DNA from: an uncultured Dokdonia sp.
GTDB taxonomy: Bacteria > Bacteroidota > Bacteroidia > Flavobacteriales > Flavobacteriaceae
DNA: 11,237 bases
Assembly (NCBI GenBank): GCA_937124495.1
Contig: CAKZKZ010000639.1
Span: 1 to 11,237 of the forward strand
Direction of reading: 5' to 3'
The position numbers were made by a program, and so were the translations under genes. This document shows positions 1 through 7,249 of the stretch, one piece after another (the first letter of the stretch is position 1; each line of letters starts with the position of its first letter). The notes under the pieces are model-generated. The model was not told the origin of the DNA. It ran no database searches and saw nothing but the letters and a program-made list of their open reading frames with translations.

Positions 1-770
1 ACTTGCGCTTCTCCAGCAACAGCCTTAGCAAGTAATGTTTTACCTGTACCTGGTTGCCCGACTAATAATGCTCCTTTAGGTATTTTCCCTCCTAGACTTG
101 TATATTTTTCTGGGTTCTTTAGAAAATCTACAATTTCTTGTACTTCTTCTTTTGCCCCTTCTAGTCCAGCGACATCTTTAAAAGATGTTTTGACATCTAC
201 TTTTTCATCAAAAAGTTTTGCTTTTGATTTACCGATGTTAAATATCTGACCACCTGGGCCTCCTCCAGAACCTGCAGACATACGCCTCATAATAAATATC
301 CATATCCCTACAATTAATATAATAGGTAAGATTGGAGCAATCATATCAAAAAAGCTATGTTCTTCATCAGCATCTCTAGTAGCAGTCAGCCCATTTTTCT
401 CAACAGTCTCATCAAATGACTTTACAAAATCACCTCCGTCTACATAACTAATAACATAGTCTGCAACACCTTGAGATTTTGGCATCAATTGACCACTCTT
501 TTTGCTTTTATGAATTTCTTTTTGCTTTGCATCTGGAGTTAGAAAAATTTTAGCCTCTTTTCTATTTGTTATGATAAACACTAAATCTACATCTCCATCT
601 TTAAGATATTTTGTGTATTCAGAATATGTGATTTTTTTTGGCTCTCCAAAACCTCCATTACCACTAAACATACTAATAGCGATAAAGATGACTACTATTA
701 ATCCATAAATCCAATAATTACTAAATTTAGGTTTATTAGCTGGGGGTGTATTTTTTGTTTCTTTAGACAT
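1..770 (-). CDS. ftsH: FtsH, ATP-dependent membrane zinc metalloprotease (N-terminal part; runs off the window)
   Basis: FtsH is a membrane-anchored AAA+ protease that extracts and degrades membrane and short-lived soluble proteins. The ATG is at 770-768 and 256 codons are visible with no stop before the window edge. In order: a short cytoplasmic N-terminus, a transmembrane helix at about residues 19-35, the small periplasmic domain (about 36-138), a second transmembrane helix at about 142-162 followed by MRRM, a Gly-rich linker, the FtsH signature FKDVAGLEGAKEEVQEIVDF (197-216), and the Walker A region at 238-245. The Walker B, SRH and HEXGH zinc protease parts lie outside the window. Walker A reads GQPGTGKT, where the family usually has GPPGTGKT. 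The gene starts 14 bases after the rsfS stop, so the two are probably co-transcribed. Identity is secure from the signature and topology; activity cannot be judged from this fragment. Confidence 0.96.
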   Translation of the reverse strand, partial: MSKETKNTPPANKPKFSNYWIYGLIVVIFIAISMFSGNGGFGEPKKITYSEYTKYLKDGDVDLVFIITNRKEAKIFLTPDAKQKEIHKSKKSGQLMPKSQGVADYVISYVDGGDFVKSFDETVEKNGLTATRDADEEHSFFDMIAPILPIILIVGIWIFIMRRMSAGSGGGPGGQIFNIGKSKAKLFDEKVDVKTSFKDVAGLEGAKEEVQEIVDFLKNPEKYTSLGGKIPKGALLVGQPGTGKTLLAKAVAGEAQ

Positions 771-784
771 TCACTATTTTTTTA

Positions 785-1156
785 TTAATAACTAGTTGCT
801 ATAGATGTGATTTTTGCATCACCCCATAGGCTTTCTATATCGTAAAACTCTCTTATGTGTTTTTGAAATACATGAACTACCACATTAACATAATCCATGA
901 GAACCCACTCTGAGTTATCTAAACCTTCTACATGCCAAGGTTTTTCTTTTAACCCTTTACTAGCAACTTTTTGTATAGAATTAACTATTGCTGCCACTTG
1001 AGTATTTGAAGTACCATCACAAATAATAAAATAATCACAAACCGTATTTTCAATATCCCTTAGATCAAGAATATCAATGTTTTGACCTTTAACATCTTCT
1101 ATACCTTCTATAATTTTTGCAATTAATTGATCTGCGCTTGTTTCTTTTTTTACCAT
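785..1156 (-). CDS. rsfS: RsfS, ribosomal silencing factor (Iojap/DUF143 family)
   Basis: RsfS binds protein L14 of the large ribosomal subunit and blocks joining of the subunits, lowering translation when nutrients are scarce. The protein has 123 residues, normal for the family (about 105-130). Family hallmarks are visible: CDYFIICDGTSNTQV (40-54), the WHVEGLDNSEWVLMDY block (74-89) and the C-terminal VVVHVFQKHIREFYDIESLW stretch (92-111). The ATG at 1156-1154 is preceded by an AAAAGGA stretch, and a good promoter match lies 18 bases upstream. ftsH follows after 14 bases on the same strand, and birA is divergent across 85 bases. No missing motif or frameshift was seen. Confidence 0.95.
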   Translation of the reverse strand: MVKKETSADQLIAKIIEGIEDVKGQNIDILDLRDIENTVCDYFIICDGTSNTQVAAIVNSIQKVASKGLKEKPWHVEGLDNSEWVLMDYVNVVVHVFQKHIREFYDIESLWGDAKITSIATSY

Positions 1157-1174
1157 TAAATCCTTTTATTTACA

Positions 1175-1203
1175 CAAAGTTATTACAAATTTACGTTTAT
1201 CAA
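1175..1203 (-). promoter_or_regulatory. Predicted sigma-A promoter of rsfS-ftsH
   Basis: Read on the minus strand, TTG (plus 1203-1201) is followed after 18 bases by TAACTTTG (plus 1182-1175). Both elements match the Bacteroidetes consensus TTG-N17-23-TAnnTTTG with no mismatch. The -7 element ends 18 bases before the rsfS ATG, giving a leader of only about a dozen bases. A second match, TAAATTTG, lies a few bases upstream but has no TTG at the right distance. This is the best promoter prediction in the window. Confidence 0.7.
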
Positions 1204-1214
1204 CCTTCTTAACA

Positions 1215-1222
1215 TAAGTTTA
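1215..1222 (+). promoter_or_regulatory. Weak -7-like element upstream of birA
   Basis: TAAGTTTA differs from TAnnTTTG only at the last base and ends 19 bases before the birA ATG, the same spacing seen at rsfS, lipA and nif3. No TTG lies 17-23 bases upstream; the nearest is TTA at 1191-1193. The position supports it more than the sequence does. Confidence 0.3.
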
Positions 1223-1241
1223 AATAACATAATAACCATCT

Positions 1242-1973
1242 ATGCGTATAGTCAAACTTCATACCACCGATTCAACTAACGATTACCTGAAGTCATTAGC
1301 TAAAGAACAAAAACTCGAAGAAGATACTGTTGTATGGGCTTTAGAGCAAACTAATGGACGCGGTCAAATGGGTACTAAATGGTCTTCAGATGCTGGCAAA
1401 AACCTAACATTCAGTGTTTTCAGGAAAATTCAACAAATTACCATTGACCAACAATTTTACGCGTTAATGGCAGCATCACTTGCTATAAAAGATGTTTTAA
1501 AAAAATTATTAATTAAAGATGTGAGTGTAAAATGGCCTAACGACATATTGTCAGACAAGAAAAAAATATGTGGCATTCTTATAGAAAATGTCATAAAAAA
1601 AGGGGAATTAAATGCTATGGTTCTTGGAGTAGGACTTAATGTAAACCAAACTATTTGGGAACAAGCACCAAGAGCAACTTCTATAAAAACACTCACTGGG
1701 ATTCATTTTGACCTTCAAGAAATTTTAACCTTACTACTTGAACAGTTTCACTATTACGTAAACATGCTTCTTGCTGGGGATTTAGAAACTATTAAAAAAG
1801 ATTATGAAGCCTACCTTTTCAGGAAAGACAAACCTTCTACTTTCTTAAATAGAAACAAAGAACAATTTGTAGGTATTATACAAGGAGTCACAGATCAAGG
1901 AAAGCTCATACTACTTGAAGAAGACAATGTCATAAACACATACGATTTAAAAGAAATAGAACTCCTTTTTTAA
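1242..1973 (+). CDS. birA: BirA, biotin--[acetyl-CoA-carboxylase] ligase (monofunctional)
   Basis: The enzyme activates biotin with ATP and attaches it to the lysine of biotin carboxyl carrier protein. The 243-residue protein begins directly with the catalytic domain: STND at 11-14, the adenylate-binding loop GRGQMG at 39-44, KWPND at 97-101, KKICGILIE at 107-115 and GVGLNVNQ at 129-136. A small C-terminal SH3-like domain follows from about residue 195. There is no N-terminal helix-turn-helix, so it should not act as the biotin operon repressor known from E. coli. The adenylate loop is GRGQMG rather than GRGRRG, a variation I regard as ordinary for the group. It is divergent from rsfS; lipA lies 72 bases downstream with its own likely promoter. 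Confidence 0.93.
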   Translation: MRIVKLHTTDSTNDYLKSLAKEQKLEEDTVVWALEQTNGRGQMGTKWSSDAGKNLTFSVFRKIQQITIDQQFYALMAASLAIKDVLKKLLIKDVSVKWPNDILSDKKKICGILIENVIKKGELNAMVLGVGLNVNQTIWEQAPRATSIKTLTGIHFDLQEILTLLLEQFHYYVNMLLAGDLETIKKDYEAYLFRKDKPSTFLNRNKEQFVGIIQGVTDQGKLILLEEDNVINTYDLKEIELLF

Positions 1974-2019
1974 TCTTTGAATACTAGTATAGAATATGCA
2001 CCTAAAATTGTTTTATTCG

Positions 2020-2027
2020 TATCTTTG
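2020..2027 (+). promoter_or_regulatory. Predicted -7 element upstream of lipA
   Basis: TATCTTTG matches TAnnTTTG exactly and ends 18 bases before the lipA ATG. No TTG sits 17-23 bases upstream; those at 1977-1979 and 2008-2010 are too far and too near. It probably starts the lipA-gap transcript. Confidence 0.45.
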
Positions 2028-2045
2028 TTACTCTTTATATAAGCT

Positions 2046-2918
2046 ATGCAAGAAGAAACAATTGTATCTCCAGTAAGACAACCTAAGCCCAAATGGTTAC
2101 GTGTTAAACTTCCTACGGGAAAAAAATACACAGAGCTCAGAAGCCTGGTCGATAAATATGACCTACATACCATATGCACTTCAGGGAGTTGTCCTAACAT
2201 GGGAGAATGCTGGAGTGAAGGAACGGCCACCTTTATGATTTTAGGAAATATCTGCACTAGATCATGTGGATTTTGTGGTGTAAAAACGGGAAGACCAGAA
2301 ACCGTAGATTGGGAAGAACCAGAAAAAGTTGCCCGCTCCATAAAACTTATGGCTATAAAACATGCCGTTATCACCTCTGTAGACAGAGATGACTTAAAAG
2401 ACATGGGAACCATTGTGTGGGGAGAAACTGTGAAAGCAATACGTCGCATGAATCCCGAAACAACTCTAGAAACACTTATTCCTGATTTTCAAGGAAGAGA
2501 AGATCTCCTTGATCGAATCATTGATGTACATCCAGAAGTTGTGTCACATAATATGGAAACTGTAAAACGACTGACGCGTGAAGTACGTATACAAGCAAAA
2601 TATGAACGTAGCCTTGGTGTTTTAAAATACCTTAAAGATAATGGCATAAGCAGAACAAAATCTGGAATCATGTTAGGTTTAGGCGAAACGGAAGATGAAG
2701 TTATACAAACACTAGAAGATCTCCGATCTGTTCATCTAGATATTGTAACTATAGGGCAATATTTACAGCCTTCTAAAAAACATCTTCCTGTAAAACAATT
2801 TATTACTCCTGATCAATTTAAAAAATATGAGGAGATAGGATTAAAAATGGGGTTTAGACATGTAGAAAGTGGCGCGCTTGTCAGGTCATCATACAAAGCT
2901 CAAAAGCATCTTACATAA
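2046..2918 (+). CDS. lipA: LipA, lipoyl synthase (radical SAM)
   Basis: LipA inserts two sulfur atoms into octanoyl groups carried on E2 subunits and the GCV H protein, forming lipoyl cofactors for pyruvate and 2-oxoglutarate dehydrogenases and glycine cleavage. The 290-residue length is typical. All cluster ligands are present: auxiliary 4Fe-4S cluster C44-x4-C49-x5-C55, and radical SAM cluster C70-x3-C74-x2-C77. The C-terminal RSSY motif (280-283), whose serine ligates the auxiliary cluster, is intact. Other conserved blocks are HAVITSVDRDDL and SGIMLGLGE. The ATG at 2046 fits the upstream -7 element. gap begins 6 bases after the stop, so the two are very likely co-transcribed. Lipoate ligase and LipB are not in the window. 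Confidence 0.97.
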   Translation: MQEETIVSPVRQPKPKWLRVKLPTGKKYTELRSLVDKYDLHTICTSGSCPNMGECWSEGTATFMILGNICTRSCGFCGVKTGRPETVDWEEPEKVARSIKLMAIKHAVITSVDRDDLKDMGTIVWGETVKAIRRMNPETTLETLIPDFQGREDLLDRIIDVHPEVVSHNMETVKRLTREVRIQAKYERSLGVLKYLKDNGISRTKSGIMLGLGETEDEVIQTLEDLRSVHLDIVTIGQYLQPSKKHLPVKQFITPDQFKKYEEIGLKMGFRHVESGALVRSSYKAQKHLT

Positions 2919-2924
2919 TAATTT

Positions 2925-3941
2925 ATGAGCACTATCAAAGTTGCCATTAACGGTTTTGGACGCATAGGTCGTAATCTCTTTAAACTTCTTCATAATCACA
3001 AAGAGATAGAAGTCGTTGCCATAAATGATTTAGCCAATGCTCACACATTAAGTCATTTATTAAAATTTGACAGTATTCATGGCATCTTTAATGCTGATGT
3101 ACGCTTTCGCGAAAGCAAAAAAAACCAATCCTACATCATTGTCGATAATAAAGAGATTCCATTATTTAATAGTCCCAACATTAAAAATATCCCGTGGAAA
3201 GCTGTTCGTCCTGATATTGTGATAGAGTCTACAGGAAAATACAAGACAAGACTTGAATTAGAACACCACCTTTCTAATGGAGCAAATAAGGTCATTCTTG
3301 CCGTTCCTCCAGAAGATGATCAAATAAAAATGGTTGTTTTAGGGGTAAACGATCATATCCTTGATAATACTGAGACGATTATTTCGAATGCATCTTGCAC
3401 AACCAATAATGCAGCACCTATGATCAAGGTGATAGATGAATTGTGTGGTGTCGAGCAAGCATATATTACTACTATTCATTCTTATACTACAGATCAGAGT
3501 CTTCATGACCAACCTCATAGAGATCTTCGTAGGGCAAGAGCTGCAGGGCAAAGTATCATCCCCACCACAACAGGAGCCGCAAAAGCACTTACAAAAATTT
3601 TTCCTCATCTTGCAAATGTTATTGGAGGTTGTGGAATTAGAGTACCAATAGCTAACGGCTCTCTTACAGATATTACGTTTAATGTAAAAAGAAGCACGAG
3701 TATTGAAGCCATCAATAATGCATTAAAGGAGGCTTCACAGGCACATCTAAAAGGAATCCTAGAATATACCGACTTACCTTTAGTCTCTGTTGACATTATT
3801 GGTAATACGCATTCTTGTGTTTTTGATTCCCAAATGACTTCTGTAATAGGCAAAATGGTAAAAATAATAGGTTGGTACGACAATGAAATAGGATATTCTA
3901 GTCGAATTATTGATTTAATTTCATCCATTAGCAGGAAATAA
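2925..3941 (+). CDS. gap: Type I glyceraldehyde-3-phosphate dehydrogenase, divergent paralogue
   Basis: Catalyses phosphorylating oxidation of glyceraldehyde 3-phosphate with NAD(P) in glycolysis or gluconeogenesis. Its 338 residues are in the normal range. Visible are the Rossmann start INGFGRIGRN (8-17), AINDL with Asp35 at the NAD ribose position, catalytic Cys158 in SNASCTTN, His185 in IHSYT, the SIIPTTTGAAKA block (210-221) and YDNE with Asn320. It departs from usual sequences: SCTTNN-AAP for SCTTNC-LAP, YTTD for YTND, IRVPIANGS for RVPTPNVS, and Q196-P197 where NAD enzymes typically have Leu-Pro. Residues 60-66 seem to belong to a short insertion coinciding with a DNA palindrome. A second, more typical gap elsewhere in the genome is likely but unseen. 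The erythrose-4-phosphate dehydrogenase branch is an alternative I consider less likely. Confidence 0.9.
   Translation: MSTIKVAINGFGRIGRNLFKLLHNHKEIEVVAINDLANAHTLSHLLKFDSIHGIFNADVRFRESKKNQSYIIVDNKEIPLFNSPNIKNIPWKAVRPDIVIESTGKYKTRLELEHHLSNGANKVILAVPPEDDQIKMVVLGVNDHILDNTETIISNASCTTNNAAPMIKVIDELCGVEQAYITTIHSYTTDQSLHDQPHRDLRRARAAGQSIIPTTTGAAKALTKIFPHLANVIGGCGIRVPIANGSLTDITFNVKRSTSIEAINNALKEASQAHLKGILEYTDLPLVSVDIIGNTHSCVFDSQMTSVIGKMVKIIGWYDNEIGYSSRIIDLISSISRK
3103..3116. repeat. Perfect 14-base coding palindrome in gap
   Basis: GCTTTCGCGAAAGC is a perfect palindrome inside gap, encoding part of VRFRESK. Related palindromes occur in lpxK and twice in nif3. It falls where the protein seems about five residues longer than common GAPDH sequences. 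Confidence 0.6.
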
Positions 3942-3975
3942 TATATATTCGTATTTGTTAAATCTAACTTCATAT

Positions 3976-6195
3976 ATGAGCAAGTTTTTAATTGGCCTTC
4001 TGCTCTTAGTGTTATTTACGCTTCCCACGTCTATTGTGGCTCAAGAAGTAGACCTTGCTACTCAAAAAATTACAAATCAAAAAATTGACTCATTATTAAC
4101 AGTTGCAGCTACTGCCATTGAAAATAATGACTATAATACTTCTGCTCAAATTATGACTAGGGCTAGAGTCTTGGCAGAGAAAACAAACAATAAGGGAAGA
4201 ATAGGACTTGCATCAAGCGCACTATCTCGCTTATATCTTCTTACAGGAAATATAAAAAAAGCAAGAGAAGAAAATGAACTTGCCATTAAAATGCAAAATG
4301 AACCTAATGGTGATGAAGAAAGCTTAGGACAAAGTTATATTACTGCTGCAAAAATTGAGCAACGAGAAAAAGATTACCCAAAAGCTTCTGAATATTTAGA
4401 GAAAGCAGAAAAAATTTTAAAAAATAGAAGGCGCCCTGAATTACTTTCCCAAGTATACATGGGTCAAGGGACTATTGCTTCAACAAAAAACAATACTCAA
4501 AAGGCAGAAGAATTATACGACTTAGCCATATCAAAAGCTAATGATGCTGAAAATAAATACCTTCTAGCCAAAGGCAATATCAAAAAAGCAGAGATCTTAT
4601 TACTTCAAAAAAGAATTGACGAAGCCAGCACTGCAATAAATACTGCACAGGAAATAAGTACTTCAGAAAATTATCCTAACCTCTTATCAAAATCTTATAG
4701 AATAAGTAGTCATATCGCAAAAGAACAGAATGATATTTCTAAAGCTTATGACCACATCACGCTATATAATAATTATATAGATAAGAATAGACAAGGTGAA
4801 AAAAATGGAATTGTCGTAGATCCACTAAATGAAAATAAAGAACTTAAAGCTCAATTAGAAAAAGATATAGAATTAGAAAGAGCTAGATCAATAAAAGCAA
4901 ACACACTCACTACAGTGTTAGCGATTGCTATGATCACCATTTTATCTCTGTTAATTTTATCCTTATATAAGAATAACAATCTCAGAACTAAAGCGAACGA
5001 GTTACTACAAGCAAAAAACACCGAGTTGATAGTTGCAAAAGACAATGCAGAAAAAGCTTCTATGGTAAAAGCACAGTTCTTATCTACCATAACTCATGAA
5101 TTACGTACTCCGATGTACGCGGTAACAGGACTTACTCATTTATTATTAAGTGAAAACCCTACCGACGAACAAAAGAAGCATCTTGACTCTTTAAAGTTTT
5201 CTGGAGAATACTTATTATCTCTAATCAACAATATATTAGACCTTAACAAACTTGAAGCAAATAAAGTCGAGGTAGAACAAACGGCTTTCAATCTTAAAAA
5301 ACGTATTGAGGATGTATTATTTGCTCTGGGGAAATCGGCAAAAGACAAAGGAAATAAATTAAATTTTGAATTTGACCAAGACATACCAGAAGAGGTTTTA
5401 GGAGATCCACTTATGATCTCTCAAATATTAATTAACCTTGTAGGTAATGCAGTTAAGTTTACTCGTGATGGTAATGTTGACATACGTGTTCAAAAAATAA
5501 AACAAACAGAATCAGAAACCTACCTCCATTTTGAAATTGAAGATTCTGGAGAAGGTATTTCTAAAAAGAAACAAAAAAATATTTTCCAAAACTTTACTCA
5601 AGGATCTGTTGCCATTAATAGAAAATTTGGAGGTACTGGATTAGGCTTATCTATTGTAAAGAACTTACTAGATCTATTAGACAGTAAAGTAGAATTAGAA
5701 AGTACACTTGGAAAAGGTTCTAAATTTTCTTTTAAGGTTAAATACAATCTTATAAAGCAAGCTAGTGGAGATTCAAATCCTCATAATATCATTTATGATA
5801 TAGATTATGTAGCTTTAGAGAATCGAAAAATACTTGTTGTCGAAGACAACAAGATCAATCAAATGATTACACGTAAAATCTTAGAGAAAAATAAGATGGT
5901 ATGTGATGTTGCTGATAATGGTGAAATTGCAGTAGAAAAAGCAAGAAATCAAGATTTTGATCTTATTCTAATGGATATACACATGCCCGGTATAAGCGGT
6001 ATTGAGGCAACAGAACAAATACGCCTCTTTGACAAAGAGATTCCTATTCTTGCATTAACAGCAGTTACTATAGATGAAAATATAGACGAATTCCACGAAG
6101 CTGGTTTTAATGACATTATACCTAAGCCCTATAAAGTAGAAGAGTTGTTTCAAAAAATACATAATGGTTTAAAACAAGCTAAAGTATTTAACTAA
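3976..6195 (+). CDS. TPR-containing hybrid sensor histidine kinase / response regulator
   Basis: A membrane-bound sensor kinase fused to its own receiver. I start at ATG 3976 (739 residues) because this gives a clean signal peptide (MSKFLIGLL... to about Ala22); the in-frame TTG at 3955 would add seven residues before it. Order: signal peptide; periplasmic TPR-like helical repeats (about 40-270, with units such as NIKKAREENELAI and DYPKASEYLEKAEKIL); coiled segment 285-306; transmembrane helix about 309-331; HisKA with His374 in THELRTP; HATPase with N box (484-495), DSGEGI (523-528) and GGTGLGLSI (552-560); receiver (618-735) with acidic pair E623-D624, phosphoacceptor Asp667 in MDIHMP and Lys717 in PKPY. 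All catalytic residues are present. No DNA-binding output domain follows, so a separate phosphotransfer protein or regulator must carry the signal. The stimulus is unknown. It lies 34 bases after gap. Confidence 0.93.
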   Translation: MSKFLIGLLLLVLFTLPTSIVAQEVDLATQKITNQKIDSLLTVAATAIENNDYNTSAQIMTRARVLAEKTNNKGRIGLASSALSRLYLLTGNIKKAREENELAIKMQNEPNGDEESLGQSYITAAKIEQREKDYPKASEYLEKAEKILKNRRRPELLSQVYMGQGTIASTKNNTQKAEELYDLAISKANDAENKYLLAKGNIKKAEILLLQKRIDEASTAINTAQEISTSENYPNLLSKSYRISSHIAKEQNDISKAYDHITLYNNYIDKNRQGEKNGIVVDPLNENKELKAQLEKDIELERARSIKANTLTTVLAIAMITILSLLILSLYKNNNLRTKANELLQAKNTELIVAKDNAEKASMVKAQFLSTITHELRTPMYAVTGLTHLLLSENPTDEQKKHLDSLKFSGEYLLSLINNILDLNKLEANKVEVEQTAFNLKKRIEDVLFALGKSAKDKGNKLNFEFDQDIPEEVLGDPLMISQILINLVGNAVKFTRDGNVDIRVQKIKQTESETYLHFEIEDSGEGISKKKQKNIFQNFTQGSVAINRKFGGTGLGLSIVKNLLDLLDSKVELESTLGKGSKFSFKVKYNLIKQASGDSNPHNIIYDIDYVALENRKILVVEDNKINQMITRKILEKNKMVCDVADNGEIAVEKARNQDFDLILMDIHMPGISGIEATEQIRLFDKEIPILALTAVTIDENIDEFHEAGFNDIIPKPYKVEELFQKIHNGLKQAKVFN

Positions 6196-7201
6196 AGTCC
6201 TTAACAAAATTCAATATTTGTTTATCAAATAAATCGTCATCAGATACGAATGACACTTTGATAGAAAGATAATACAACTCCTTATTTTTAAGTAAAGGAG
6301 ACAATCTCACATAATCCTTTTCTGTAGTAACTATAGACTCACAAGATTCTAATTCTTTTATTTCGCTTAAAGCGAAATTATGATGATCCTTATATGCTTT
6401 ATGCTCAAAATCTAATCCGAGATTTTGAAGATGGTTTACTAAAGGCTTTGGATTTGCAATTCCAGTAACCAACGTAATTTTTTTATTTTTCAATTCAGAA
6501 ATAGGCAATCTAGCATCATTCGACACCACAATATCATTATACTTAATAGTAGTAAAATATACTTTTTGACCTGAAGATAGGCGTAGCTTTGCAATAACCA
6601 CTTCTCTATCTTCTTTAGAAACCCTCTCTGGACATTTGGTAACAATAACTATCTGTGCCCTACTCACACCATTTCGGGGCTCCCTAAGATTCCCAGCTGG
6701 CAATAAATAATCATCAGTATACAAATCATGGTATGCCGTAAGCACTATTTGAAAACCTGCTTTCACTTTTCTATGTTGGTAAGCATCATCAAGAATAATA
6801 ACCTCAGGAGAAGGTTTTACATTTAACAATTGCGAAACACCAAACTGCCTATCTTCACAAACAGAAACAATAACATCGTCAAACTTTATTGCAAACTGCA
6901 GAGGCTCATCTCCTACGTTTTCTGCTAGACTATTTTTTAAAACTTGGAGGTATCCTTTGGTTTTTCTTCCATATCCACGACTTAAAGTCGCTACTTGATA
7001 TTGATCTTTTAAAAGTCCAATAAGATATTCCGTCATAGGGCTTTTCCCAGTGCCTCCTGTATTTAAATTACCTACACAAATGATAGGCAATGTATATTCT
7101 TTATAAGAAAACCAACCTAAATCATACGCCTTATTACGACATCGAGTAATGATATAATAGAGTCCTGCAAAAGGAAACAAGATTTTACGTAGCTGTTTCA
7201 T
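6188..7201 (-). CDS. lpxK: LpxK, tetraacyldisaccharide 4'-kinase
   Basis: LpxK phosphorylates the 4' position of the tetraacyldisaccharide 1-phosphate intermediate to give lipid IVA, at the cytoplasmic face of the inner membrane. The protein has 337 residues, normal length. It has a hydrophobic N-terminal anchor (about 7-20), Walker A region GNLNTGGTGKSP (44-55), SRGYGR (74-79), GDEP with catalytic-region Asp98 (97-100), and LDDAYQHR (137-144). The start ATG (7201-7199) gives the usual N-terminus. It converges with the hybrid kinase, the two stop regions overlapping by 8 bases, and is divergent from nif3 across 48 bases. I found no convincing promoter for it in that 48-base gap. Confidence 0.94.
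   Translation of the reverse strand: MKQLRKILFPFAGLYYIITRCRNKAYDLGWFSYKEYTLPIICVGNLNTGGTGKSPMTEYLIGLLKDQYQVATLSRGYGRKTKGYLQVLKNSLAENVGDEPLQFAIKFDDVIVSVCEDRQFGVSQLLNVKPSPEVIILDDAYQHRKVKAGFQIVLTAYHDLYTDDYLLPAGNLREPRNGVSRAQIVIVTKCPERVSKEDREVVIAKLRLSSGQKVYFTTIKYNDIVVSNDARLPISELKNKKITLVTGIANPKPLVNHLQNLGLDFEHKAYKDHHNFALSEIKELESCESIVTTEKDYVRLSPLLKNKELYYLSIKVSFVSDDDLFDKQILNFVKDFS
6360..6378. repeat. TTTCGCTT-type palindrome inside lpxK
   Basis: Nine-base arms ATTTCGCTT and AAGCGAAAT flank a single central A. On the minus strand it encodes NFALSEI. It belongs with the other TTTCGC/GCGAAA palindromes in gap and nif3. Confidence 0.45.
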
Positions 7202-7222
7202 AAAGGGCGAAGGTATAATTTT

Positions 7223-7230
7223 TATCTTTA
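7223..7230 (+). promoter_or_regulatory. -7-like element upstream of nif3
   Basis: TATCTTTA differs from TAnnTTTG only at the last base and ends 19 bases before the nif3 ATG. No TTG is found at the expected upstream distance. Confidence 0.35.
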
Positions 7231-7249
7231 CTTTTTTAAGATACTCTTT

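Noticed and set aside
1457..1696. A small gene on the minus strand inside birA
   Set aside because: It overlaps the KWPND and GVGLNVN motifs of birA in antisense and has no motif of its own.
1970..2449. A minus-strand gene opposite the start of lipA
   Set aside because: It is a shadow of lipA, whose iron-sulfur cysteines lie in this stretch, and shows no family motif.
3436..3651. A separate small protein overlapping gap
   Set aside because: It is in another frame of gap, has no recognisable features, and the gap frame is full of conserved motifs.
3955..3975. TTG start for the hybrid kinase
   Set aside because: It would place seven extra residues before a clean signal peptide that begins at ATG 3976.
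7202..7249. A promoter for lpxK in the divergent gap (TACCTTCG, plus 7215-7208)
   Set aside because: It has a mismatch, no TTG upstream at the right distance, and lies only 6 bases from the start codon, unlike the 18-19 seen elsewhere.
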